Assembly: GCF_011305415.1 (NCBI RefSeq)
Contig: NZ_JAANOQ010000007.1
Coordinates: forward strand, 1 to 64,000
Length of the DNA stretch: 64,000 bases
Direction: 5' to 3'
Origin: Flavobacterium bernardetii
Lineage (GTDB): Bacteria; Bacteroidota; Bacteroidia; Flavobacteriales; Flavobacteriaceae
Part shown: piece by piece, positions 28,029 through 35,523 of the stretch
Numbering within the stretch: the first letter of the stretch is position 1
Layout: each line of letters begins with the position of its first letter
Position numbers and translations under genes: made by a program
The notes under the pieces: generated by a model
What the model was told of the DNA's origin: nothing
Seen by the model: the letters and a program-made list of their open reading frames with translations, nothing else
The model's database searches: none

Positions 28029-28784
28029 ATGAAAAAAATTCTAATTACTAATGACGATGGCATTGCTGCTCCAGGAATAAAAGCCTTGACAGAAGTGATG
28101 CACGAATTAGGTGAAATTTTTATTATTGCTCCAGACAGCGCACAAAGCGGAATGGGACATGCCATTACCATAAATAGCACATTAGAATTGAAACATATTC
28201 CAGGTTTTTTAGGAACTGAAAACGCATATAGCTGCACTGGAACTCCCGTAGATTGCGTAAAAATGGGTATTCACGAATTAATGAAAACCAGACCAGATTT
28301 ATGTGTTTCTGGTATCAATCATGGTTCGAATTCTTCTATAAATGTGATTTATTCTGGCACGATGAGTGCTGCGGTTGAAGGAGGAATTGAAGGCATTCCA
28401 TCGATTGGATTTTCATTATGTGATTATAGTTGGGATGCGAATTTTGAAAACATCAAACCATTTATCAAAAAAATCGCATTAGAAGTTTTAGAAAAAGGAT
28501 TACCAGAAGGCGTAATTTTAAATGTAAATTTTCCAAAAACAGATAACATAAAAGGCATTAAAATTTGTCGTCAAGCGAAAGCGGCTTGGGAAGAAGAATT
28601 TGACAAACGTACCAATCCAATGGGAAAAGAATACTATTGGCTAACTGGGAAATTTGTGAATTATGATAATGGCGAAGACACAGACGAATGGGCTTTAGCA
28701 AATGATTACATTTCGATTGTGCCTGTTCATTTTGATTTGACCGCTTATCACGCAATTCAGCAATTGAATAATTGGAATTTATAG
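28029..28784 (+). CDS. surE: 5'/3'-nucleotidase SurE
   Basis: This metal-dependent phosphatase acts on nucleoside monophosphates and is often linked to stationary-phase survival. The diagnostic start ILITNDDGIAAPGI (Asp9 and Asp10 bind metal), NHGSNSS and YSGTMSAAVEG are all present. At 251 residues it has the family length. It is divergent from the tail-specific protease gene and ends 6 bases inside the convergent LacI-type regulator gene, with no terminator between them. Confidence 0.95.
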   Translation: MKKILITNDDGIAAPGIKALTEVMHELGEIFIIAPDSAQSGMGHAITINSTLELKHIPGFLGTENAYSCTGTPVDCVKMGIHELMKTRPDLCVSGINHGSNSSINVIYSGTMSAAVEGGIEGIPSIGFSLCDYSWDANFENIKPFIKKIALEVLEKGLPEGVILNVNFPKTDNIKGIKICRQAKAAWEEEFDKRTNPMGKEYYWLTGKFVNYDNGEDTDEWALANDYISIVPVHFDLTAYHAIQQLNNWNL

Positions 28785-29810
28785 TTTTCGAACCGAATCT
28801 CTTTTTCGTAATTCGGTTTTAATTACTGCGGTTTCAAATATTTTTTCTGATTCAGAATCCGGAATTTCTTCAATGCGCTTGATGATTAATTCCGCTGTTT
28901 TTTGTCCAATTTCTGGTGCGTGTTGACTAATTGTCGACAAACTTGGCGTCATTCGGCGCGACCATAAACCATCAGCAAAACCAATTATTGACACATCATC
29001 AGGAACGTGCAATCCATTTTTCAAACAAAATTTCATCGCAGTAACTACGGCATATTCGTCAATAGCAAAAATAGCATCTGGTTTTTTTTCTAAAATAAGT
29101 GTCCCCATTTTTTCATCAAAGCCCACATCAGAACCCATTAATAAAGAAATGTTTTTATCAAATTTGATATTATTTTTACGCAACGCTTCTTTGTAACCGT
29201 TTTCTCTTAAATCGCCAACGCTTAAATTATTGATTGTAGAAAATAAAGCGATTTTTTTACAATTGGTATCAATTAAGTATTGTGTCGCATTTACAGCAGA
29301 ATCGAAATCATCTACAATAACTTTATCACATTTTAATTCTTCTGCAATTCTATCAAACAAAACAACTGGTGTTCCGTGACGCAATACATTATATATGTGT
29401 GTAAAATTATTTTCTTTCTGAGTTTCTTCAGCCAAGGCCAAAATAAAACCATCAATCGCACCATTGTCTAACATTTCAATCATTTGTTTTTCTTTTTCCA
29501 AAGATTCGTTAGAGGTACACGTAATTAAATTATATCCTTTTTCATTCGCATAGGATTCGATACCAGAAAAAACTTTCGCAAAAAACGGATTTAAAATATT
29601 GGGAAAAACCACACCAATCGTATAGGAACGCTGATTTTTTAAATTTTTAGCGATACTATTGGGTTTATAATTTTTAAGTTCAGCAAATTCTTTAATTTTA
29701 ATTTTAGTTTGTTCACTAATTTCTGGGCTATTGCTTAAAGCTTTAGAAACTGTTGAAGTAGAAACACCTAATTCTTTTGCTAATTCTTTTAATGTGGCTT
29801 TTGATTTCAT
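28779..29810 (-). CDS. LacI family transcriptional regulator
   Basis: This is a DNA-binding repressor or activator controlled by a small ligand. The HTH and hinge helix lie at residues 5-55 (LKELAKELGVSTSTVSKALS, then NYKPNSIAKNL). The remainder is a periplasmic-binding-protein-like sensor domain (about 62-335, beginning TIGVVFPNILNPFF). In Bacteroidota such regulators usually control sugar use, but no sugar genes are adjacent, so the target is not apparent. A dyad that fits an auto-operator overlaps its presumed transcription start. Confidence 0.9.
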   Translation of the reverse strand: MKSKATLKELAKELGVSTSTVSKALSNSPEISEQTKIKIKEFAELKNYKPNSIAKNLKNQRSYTIGVVFPNILNPFFAKVFSGIESYANEKGYNLITCTSNESLEKEKQMIEMLDNGAIDGFILALAEETQKENNFTHIYNVLRHGTPVVLFDRIAEELKCDKVIVDDFDSAVNATQYLIDTNCKKIALFSTINNLSVGDLRENGYKEALRKNNIKFDKNISLLMGSDVGFDEKMGTLILEKKPDAIFAIDEYAVVTAMKFCLKNGLHVPDDVSIIGFADGLWSRRMTPSLSTISQHAPEIGQKTAELIIKRIEEIPDSESEKIFETAVIKTELRKRDSVRKL

Positions 29811-29869
29811 TTTGATACTTTAATCAAATTCAAAAATATAAAATAGCCGCTAATAATTGTATCAAAATG
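29811..29869 (-). promoter_or_regulatory. LacI-type regulator promoter and candidate auto-operator
   Basis: TTTGAT-ACTTTA-ATCAAA (29811-29828) is a perfect 6+6 dyad touching the start codon. A minus-strand -7 box TATTTTTG (29838-29831) places the transcription start within it. CATTTTGATAC at 29808-29818 recurs inverted as GTATCAAAATG at 29859-29869. The binding role is inferred. Confidence 0.45.
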
Positions 29870-29932
29870 AATATAAATTTAGAATAGAATTCAAAGAGTT
29901 CAAAATCAATACAAAAGAAATTTAGGTTAGAG

Positions 29933-29963
29933 TTTGTAATTTTAATAATTAATTGTACTTTTG
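29933..29963 (+). promoter_or_regulatory. rplM-rpsI promoter
   Basis: TTTG at 29933-29936 and TACTTTTG at 29956-29963, with a 19-bp spacer, make a near-ideal Bacteroidota housekeeping promoter. Confidence 0.8.
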
Positions 29964-29973
29964 CACCCCTAAA

Positions 29974-29986
29974 CCCGAAGTTCGGG
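29974..29986 (+). other. Leader hairpin upstream of rplM
   Basis: CCCGA-AGT-TCGGG forms a small GC-rich stem-loop 4-8 bases after the expected transcription start, with no T run. It could be a site for translational autocontrol by L13, as known for the rplM leader in E. coli, or a 5' stability element. Confidence 0.4.
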
Positions 29987-30021
29987 AATAGGAATGGAAT
30001 GTTTAATTAAAAATTAGTATT

Positions 30022-30477
30022 GTGAACACATTAAGCTACAAGACAATTTCGGCAAACAAGGCTACTGCAGACAAGCAGTGGATTGTTGTAGACGCTGAAG
30101 GTCATAACTTAGGTCGTTTTGCTTCTAAAGTAGCTATGCTATTAAGAGGTAAGTACAAGCCAAGTTATACGCCGCATGTTGACTGTGGAGATAACGTGAT
30201 TGTTATTAACGCAGAAAAAATCAATCTTACTGGAAACAAAATGGATGAGAAAACTTACATCCGCCACACAGGTTATCCAGGAGGACAAAGAAGTCTAACT
30301 GCAAAAGTAATGAAGGAAAAAAATCCTGCATTATTAGTAGAAAAAGCAGTTAAAGGAATGTTGCCTAAAAACAAATTAGGAGCTCAATTATTCCGTAATT
30401 TAAATGTTAACGTAGGAGATGCTCATAAACATGCAGCACAAACTCCTAAAACTGTTAACCTAAACGATCTTAAGTAA
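30022..30477 (+). CDS. rplM: 50S ribosomal protein L13
   Basis: This large-subunit protein needed early in 50S assembly has 151 residues. It has a GTG start (VNTLSYKTISANK in the DNA, read as Met) and the conserved core WIVVDAEGHNLGRFASKVAMLLRGK. The PHVDCGDNVIVINAEK segment and the MLPKNKLG motif are present. It overlaps rpsI by one base. The rplM-rpsI pairing is nearly universal in bacteria. Confidence 0.97.
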   Translation: MNTLSYKTISANKATADKQWIVVDAEGHNLGRFASKVAMLLRGKYKPSYTPHVDCGDNVIVINAEKINLTGNKMDEKTYIRHTGYPGGQRSLTAKVMKEKNPALLVEKAVKGMLPKNKLGAQLFRNLNVNVGDAHKHAAQTPKTVNLNDLK

Positions 30478-30863
30478 TGGGAGTAATTCACAAAATCGGA
30501 AGAAGAAAATGTGCAGTTGCACGTGTTTATGTTTCAGAAGGAACTGGTAACATTACAGTTAACAAAAGAGAGTTTGCTGTTTACTTTCCAACTGCTACAT
30601 TGCAGTACAAAGTGAAACAAGCTTTAACATTAACTAACAACGAAAACAATTTCGACGTTAAAATTAATGTTTATGGTGGTGGAGCAACTGGTCAAGCAGA
30701 AGCTGTGAGAATGGCTATTGCAAGAGCTATGTGTGAAGTTGAAGCAGAAAACAGATTGGTTTTAAAACCAGAAGGATTACTAACAAGAGATCCAAGAATG
30801 GTAGAACGTAAAAAATTCGGTCAGAAGAAAGCACGTAAGAGATTCCAATTCTCGAAACGTTAA
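30477..30863 (+). CDS. rpsI: 30S ribosomal protein S9
   Basis: This small-subunit protein's C-terminal tail reaches the P-site tRNA. It has 128 residues, opening IGRRKCAVARVYV and ending in the basic RKRFQFSKR. The final Lys-Arg is the conserved tail that contacts tRNA. Translationally coupled to rplM. Confidence 0.97.
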   Translation: MGVIHKIGRRKCAVARVYVSEGTGNITVNKREFAVYFPTATLQYKVKQALTLTNNENNFDVKINVYGGGATGQAEAVRMAIARAMCEVEAENRLVLKPEGLLTRDPRMVERKKFGQKKARKRFQFSKR

Positions 30864-31043
30864 TACTGGACTTGTTCCTGTATTATTTTTCAGATACATT
30901 TTTACAACAAAATTAGAATTTAAAAACAAGTTGTCGATATTTCTTTTTATTGAAAAAGAAATTAGTTTAGCATCTAAATTTTTAAGACTAGCGCAAGTTA
31001 CTACTTAAAGATTGCTAGAACACGGAACGTAAACTATTACAAA
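30864..31043 (+). promoter_or_regulatory. rpsB leader region (180 bases)
   Basis: Non-coding DNA between rpsI and rpsB. It contains a 10-bp A/U stem with a 4-base loop (30939-30948 paired with 30953-30962). No perfect TAnnTTTG box was seen, so the promoter of rpsB-tsf is unclear. A regulatory leader is plausible because rpsB leaders are autocontrolled in other bacteria. Confidence 0.35.
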
Positions 31044-31811
31044 ATGGCAAACAAAATTGACGTTAAAGAGTTATTAGAGGCTGGTGTTCATTTTGGACAC
31101 ATGACTCGTAAGTGGGATCCAAACATGGCTCCTTACATTTATATGGAACGTAATGGTATTCATATCATTAACCTATATAAAACTGCTGCAAAAATTGAAG
31201 AAGCGAATGACGCTTTGAAAAAAATTGCTGCATCTGGTAGAAAAATACTTTTCGTAGCTACCAAAAAACAAGCAAAAGATATCGTTGCTGAAAAAGCTGC
31301 TGCTTGTAACATGCCTTACATCACTGAAAGATGGCCAGGTGGTATGTTAACAAACTTCATCACTATCAGAAAAGCTATTAAAAAAATGGCTTCTATTGAC
31401 AGAATGAAAAAAGACGGTACTTTTATGACGCTTTCTAAAAAAGAACGTTTACAAGTTGATCGTTTAAGAGCAAAATTAGACAAGAACTTAGGTTCAATTG
31501 CTGACATGTCAAGAATTCCTGCTGCATTATTCGTAGTAGATATTAAAGCTGAACATATCGCGGTAAAAGAAGCAAAAAAGTTAAACATTCCAGTATTCGC
31601 AATGGTTGATACAAACTCTGACCCTCGTTTGGTTGAGTACGTTATCCCAGCTAACGACGATGCTTCTAAATCAATCGATAAAATTTTATCTTTAGTAACT
31701 GCTTCTATTACAGAAGGTTTATCTGAGAGAAAATCAGACAAAGAAGAAACTACAGATTCTACAACTGAAGCTCCAGTAGCTGAAGCTGAAGAAACTTCTT
31801 CTGAAGCATAA
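31044..31811 (+). CDS. rpsB: 30S ribosomal protein S2
   Basis: This small-subunit protein is needed for S1 binding and initiation. It has 255 residues with VKELLEAGVHFGHMTRKWDP, the TERWPGGMLTNF segment and the MVDTNSDP(R)LVEYVIPANDD block. A Thr/Glu/Ala-rich disordered tail of about 30 residues is common in the group. It is followed by tsf, the usual partner. Confidence 0.97.
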   Translation: MANKIDVKELLEAGVHFGHMTRKWDPNMAPYIYMERNGIHIINLYKTAAKIEEANDALKKIAASGRKILFVATKKQAKDIVAEKAAACNMPYITERWPGGMLTNFITIRKAIKKMASIDRMKKDGTFMTLSKKERLQVDRLRAKLDKNLGSIADMSRIPAALFVVDIKAEHIAVKEAKKLNIPVFAMVDTNSDPRLVEYVIPANDDASKSIDKILSLVTASITEGLSERKSDKEETTDSTTEAPVAEAEETSSEA

Positions 31812-31949
31812 ATAATATAAATTCCGAAAGTAAAATTCCAAATTCCAAATTAATTTAATAACTATTTGTTATAAATTATATAAAACTGGAATTTGGATTT
31901 TTACGATTGGAATTTCTTTTTTTACATTAATAATTTAAAATATAATAAA

Positions 31950-32774
31950 ATGTCAAATATAACTGCTGCTGAAGTTAACAAATTAAGAACTACAACTGGT
32001 GCTGGTATGATGGATTGCAAAAAAGCTTTAGTTGAAGCTGAAGGTGATTTTGAATTAGCGATTGAAATTTTAAGAAAAAAAGGTCAAAAAGTTGCTGCTA
32101 ACCGTTCTGATAGAGAATCTACAGAAGGTGCTGTTATTGCTGTTGTTAATGGTGATAATACTGCTGGTGTTGTTGTTTCTTTAAATTGTGAAACTGACTT
32201 CGTAGGTAAAAACGAAGGTTTCGTAAAATTAGCAAATGATTTCGCAAACTTAGCCTTAAATTTTTCTGATAAAGACGCTTTCTTAGCTGCTGACTTCGGT
32301 GGAATTACTGTTGCTGAAAAATTAATTGAGCAAACTGGTGTAATTGGAGAAAAAATTGAAATCGGTTCTTTCGAAAGATTAGAAGGTGCTTTTGTTAATT
32401 CTTACATTCACGCTGGAAATGGTATTGCTACTTTAGTAGCTTTATCTGCAAATGTTGAAGGTGGTGCTGAAGCTGCTAGAAACGTTGCAATGCAAGCTGC
32501 TGCAATGGCGCCAATCGCTTTAGACGAAGCTGGTGTTGATGCTGCAACTATCGAAAAAGAAATCGAAATCGCAAAAGATATGTTACGTACTGAAGGTAAA
32601 CCAGAAGCTATGATTGAAAACATTGCGAAAGGTAAATTAGGACGTTTCTTTAAAGATAACACTTTAGTAAACCAAGATTATATTAAAGATAGTTCTATGA
32701 GCGTTGCTGCTTACATTAAATCTGTAGATTCAGGTTTAACTGTAACAGGATTCAAAAGAGCTGCTTTAGGATAA
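31950..32774 (+). CDS. tsf: Elongation factor Ts
   Basis: This is the nucleotide exchange factor for EF-Tu. The start is at ATG 31950 (MSNITAAEVNKLRTTTGAGMMDCKKALVEA), the universal EF-Ts opening. The frame extends 19 codons further upstream, but these encode an unconserved stretch. The TDFVGKNEGF motif binds EF-Tu. The 274 residues are the normal length. It ends just before the first of two identical terminators. Confidence 0.96.
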   Translation: MSNITAAEVNKLRTTTGAGMMDCKKALVEAEGDFELAIEILRKKGQKVAANRSDRESTEGAVIAVVNGDNTAGVVVSLNCETDFVGKNEGFVKLANDFANLALNFSDKDAFLAADFGGITVAEKLIEQTGVIGEKIEIGSFERLEGAFVNSYIHAGNGIATLVALSANVEGGAEAARNVAMQAAAMAPIALDEAGVDAATIEKEIEIAKDMLRTEGKPEAMIENIAKGKLGRFFKDNTLVNQDYIKDSSMSVAAYIKSVDSGLTVTGFKRAALG

Positions 32775-32785
32775 TATATCTTAAA

Positions 32786-32832
32786 AATATCTATACCTTT
32801 AAGGCTGTCAAATTTGACAGCCTTATTTTTTT
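32786..32832. repeat. 47-bp direct repeat, copy 1 (contains the tsf terminator)
   Basis: This is identical over 47 bases to 34496-34542. The unit begins AATATCTATACCTTT and holds the terminator palindrome and T run. The two copies bracket a T9SS cargo gene. Confidence 0.95.
32801..32832 (+). terminator. Intrinsic terminator after tsf
   Basis: A perfect 24-base palindrome (AAGGCTGTCAAA and its complement) is followed by ATTTTTTT. It is repeated exactly at 34511. Confidence 0.85.
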
Positions 32833-33091
32833 GGCCTCACCTCAACCCTATTTAAAGCACAAATTAATTGGGTTTCCTTACAAAATTTTTATTTTAAGTA
32901 AAACCGTTTCTAAAAATTCTAATTTAAAACAAATAAGCGGATAATAGTATTAAAAAATTAGCACGTTACCTCTTCAAGATAACATGCTTTTAAATTAGTA
33001 ACAAAATAAAATTCTACATTAAATATTTTCTTACATTTACAACGCAACCTTTTTATAAGAAAAGCATCTAGCAAGTAAAAAACCACAAATT
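32833..33091. other. Gene-free AT-rich region before the NHL protein gene
   Basis: No open frame with gene-like features was seen. The region is A/T-rich, has a weak TTACATTTAC near 33032-33041 that resembles a -7 box with one change, and an imperfect inverted repeat around 32958-32990. It belongs to the segment bounded by the 47-bp repeats. Confidence 0.35.
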
Positions 33092-34366
33092 ATGGCTAAA
33101 TTTCTATTTTTTATAACCGTTTTTAATACCTTCTTTGGGTTTTCACAAACGGTGAGTACTGTTGCTGGTACAACTTCAGGTTATTTAGATGGGTCAGTTA
33201 ACATAGCCCAATTTAAAGACCCTTTAGGCATTTGCACTGACAATAATGGCAATATTTTTGTTGCAGATAGGTCTAATAACAGAATTAGAAAAATTGACGC
33301 TTCGGGTACTAACATGGTTACAACGATTGCAGGTAGTGGTGTAGAGGGTTACGCAGATGGCATAGGCACTTCTGCTATTTTTGGGGCACCCACTGGAATT
33401 TGTATTGATGCTTTAGGTAATTTATATGTTACAGATTTCTGGAATTTTAAAATACGTAAAATTACTCCAACTGGCGTAGTTACCACACTGGCAGGGAGCA
33501 CGCAAGGATTTGCAAATGGCAATGGCACAGCTGCACAATTTGACTACTTAGAACAAATATGTATTGATGCCTTAGGCAATTTGTATGTTGCCGATGCAGG
33601 AAATAGCAAAATAAGAAAAATTACACCTAGCGGCACGGTTACAACAGTAGCTGGCACAACATCTGGATATTTAGACGGGGTAGGTACTATAGCAAAATTT
33701 GACTATCCAAATGGTATTTGTATTGATGGAAACAATAATTTATATGTTGCAGAATATTTTAGCCACAAAATAAGAAAAATTACACCAACAGGTGTAGTAA
33801 GCACCGTAGCAGGTAGCACTTGGGGTTTTACTAACGGACAAAGTACTACCGCACAATTTAGATATCCTACAGGTATTGGTAGAGATACAAGTGGTAATTT
33901 ATATGTTACAGATTCAGGTAATAATATGATAAGGAAAATAACACTTAGTGGTATGGTAAGCACCTATACGGGTAGTGAAAATAATGGCTATTTAGATGGT
34001 AGCTTAAATAATGCCTTATTTAGTAATCCATGGGCAATACATATTAAAAATAATGTAATATACGTTTCGGAAGGAGGTAGCGATAAAATCAGAAAAATTA
34101 CTAGTAATTTAAGTTCTGAAAATTTTGAGTCTGACAATTTTAAACTATTTCCAAACCCAACCACTGGTGCTTTTACAATTGAAGTACCAAATACAACTAT
34201 CAGTAAAGTAAGTATTTATGATGTGTTAGGCAGAATGGTTTTTACAGAAAATACTAATTCTTCTTTTTCCTACACGTTCCAAAACAAATTTTTAAACAAG
34301 GGTATGTACAAAATTGTTGTTACTACAGAAAAAGGCAGTTTTACTAAAAGTTTACTCGTAAATTAA
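33092..34366 (+). CDS. NHL-repeat secreted protein with T9SS type A sorting domain
   Basis: This cell-surface or secreted propeller protein has a signal peptide (MAKFLFFITVFNTFFGFSQ). At least five NHL-type repeats follow (about residues 20-335), each with the pattern VSTVAG..., D-G-x-x-x-A-x-F, P-x-G-I-C-I-D, N-L-Y-V-A-D and KIRKI. The C-terminal sorting domain (about 345-424) reads LFPNPTTGAFTIEV, VSIYDVLGRMVF and a final KSLLVN. This marks it for export by the type IX system. Ligand unknown. It sits alone between two copies of a 47-bp terminator repeat, as if inserted. Confidence 0.88.
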   Translation: MAKFLFFITVFNTFFGFSQTVSTVAGTTSGYLDGSVNIAQFKDPLGICTDNNGNIFVADRSNNRIRKIDASGTNMVTTIAGSGVEGYADGIGTSAIFGAPTGICIDALGNLYVTDFWNFKIRKITPTGVVTTLAGSTQGFANGNGTAAQFDYLEQICIDALGNLYVADAGNSKIRKITPSGTVTTVAGTTSGYLDGVGTIAKFDYPNGICIDGNNNLYVAEYFSHKIRKITPTGVVSTVAGSTWGFTNGQSTTAQFRYPTGIGRDTSGNLYVTDSGNNMIRKITLSGMVSTYTGSENNGYLDGSLNNALFSNPWAIHIKNNVIYVSEGGSDKIRKITSNLSSENFESDNFKLFPNPTTGAFTIEVPNTTISKVSIYDVLGRMVFTENTNSSFSYTFQNKFLNKGMYKIVVTTEKGSFTKSLLVN

Positions 34367-34368
34367 TT

Positions 34369-34476
34369 TTAGACATTAACAATTCAGAAACTACAATAGA
34401 TATTTCAACCTACACCAATGGTTTCTATACTGTAGCTTTAGTAGTAAACGGAGAAATTTTAGATGCTAAAACCTAA
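34369..34476 (+). pseudogene. Relic of a T9SS C-terminal sorting domain
   Basis: Directly after the NHL gene stop, in another frame, 35 sense codons followed by TAA encode LDINNSETTIDISTYTNGFY, then TVALVVNGEILDAKT. This matches the last part of a type A sorting domain (the NGFYTVALV...GEILDAKT pattern) with no upstream gene and no start codon. It is best read as the 3' end of a lost cargo gene. Confidence 0.7.
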
Positions 34477-34495
34477 ATTAAAGAATAAGACAAAT

Positions 34496-34542
34496 AATAT
34501 CTATACCTTTAAGGCTGTCAAATTTGACAGCCTTATTTTTTT
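34496..34542. repeat. 47-bp direct repeat, copy 2
   Basis: A perfect copy of 32786-32832, about 1.7 kb away. It includes the whole terminator. The EamA transporter gene starts 12 bases after it. Confidence 0.95.
34511..34542 (+). terminator. Duplicate of the tsf terminator
   Basis: The same palindrome and T run as at 32801. It overlaps an apparent TTG start (34524) of the next reading frame, showing that the real start is downstream. Confidence 0.85.
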
Positions 34543-34553
34543 ACAAGCTTTTT

Positions 34554-35447
34554 ATGGGAAACAAAAATTCAAAATGGTATATCTTGCTAGTATTAGCAGT
34601 AGTTTGGGGAAGTTCATTCATACTAATGAAAAAAGGTTTAGATGGCGGAATGAATGCCTATCAACTAGGAGCGTACCGAATCATTTTTACTTCACTTTTT
34701 TTAGGTGTTTTTTTCGGAAAAGAATTTTTTAAAATTCAGAGTACAAAAATTAAATATATCTTTTTAGCTGGATTACTAGGTAATTTCTTCCCTATTTTCC
34801 TTTTCGCATTAGCACAAACAGAAATAAGTAGTTCAATTAGCTCTACCTTAAACTCGTTCACTCCATTAAACACACTAATAATTGGAAGTCTGTTTTTCGG
34901 TTTAACCTTTAGTAGAAAACAAATCTTAGGTTTATTTATCGGAATTATTGGTTGTTTAGTATTAGTTTATGCTGGCGCTTCAGGCAATCCATCCAAAAAT
35001 TATTGGTTTGCACTTTTAGTAATTATAGCATCTTGGTGTTATGCTGCAAATATTAATTTGGTAAAAAAATATTTATCCGATGTTTCACCACTTTCCATTA
35101 CGGTAGGAAATTTTGCATTTTTACTGATTCCAGCTGTACTAATTTTACTTTATATTGGATATGATTTTCAAACGATTCATCAAGTTTCAGATGGTTTGGA
35201 TTTTACCGATAACATTCATCCTTTAATTTATGTTGCAATTTTAGGAATTGTCGGAACCGGATTAGCCAATATTTACTTTTATAGATTGATACAAATGTCG
35301 TCACCTATTTTCGCATCAAATGTGACTTATTTAATACCAATTGTTGCTACAATTTGGAGTATGATTTTTAACGAAGGCGTAACCTTATTACAAGTTTTAG
35401 GAACAGTAATAATATTATTTGGGGTTTATATAACTAACAGAAAATGA
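34554..35447 (+). CDS. DMT superfamily (EamA) transporter
   Basis: This membrane protein with ten predicted helices has two EamA repeats (about residues 5-140 and 150-290), each with the small-residue-rich helix pattern (VVWGSSFILMKKGL; VGTGLANIYFYRLI). Members export amino acids, metabolites or drugs; the substrate cannot be assigned. ATG 34554 (MGNKNSKWYILLV) was chosen because the longer frame begins inside the terminator. The original upstream neighbour was probably tsf, before the NHL gene segment arrived. Confidence 0.88.
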   Translation: MGNKNSKWYILLVLAVVWGSSFILMKKGLDGGMNAYQLGAYRIIFTSLFLGVFFGKEFFKIQSTKIKYIFLAGLLGNFFPIFLFALAQTEISSSISSTLNSFTPLNTLIIGSLFFGLTFSRKQILGLFIGIIGCLVLVYAGASGNPSKNYWFALLVIIASWCYAANINLVKKYLSDVSPLSITVGNFAFLLIPAVLILLYIGYDFQTIHQVSDGLDFTDNIHPLIYVAILGIVGTGLANIYFYRLIQMSSPIFASNVTYLIPIVATIWSMIFNEGVTLLQVLGTVIILFGVYITNRK

Positions 35448-35486
35448 AATACTTATTTGTAATTAAAATTGTGTTATTAATTTATA

Positions 35487-35494
35487 TATATTTG
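35487..35494 (+). promoter_or_regulatory. -7 promoter box for the C25 peptidase gene
   Basis: TATATTTG fits TAnnTTTG, 29 bases before the ATG. A TTG at 35469 is only 15 bp upstream, which is shorter than usual. Confidence 0.5.
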
Positions 35495-35523
35495 TAAACC
35501 AAATCAACTTTAACTACTAACCA

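Noticed and set aside
32833-34495. Classical insertion sequence or integron cassette
   Set aside because: The segment has direct repeats at its ends but no transposase, integrase, attC-like hairpin or terminal inverted repeats.
34524-34553. Longer start (TTG) for the EamA transporter
   Set aside because: The codon lies inside the terminator palindrome of the 47-bp repeat.
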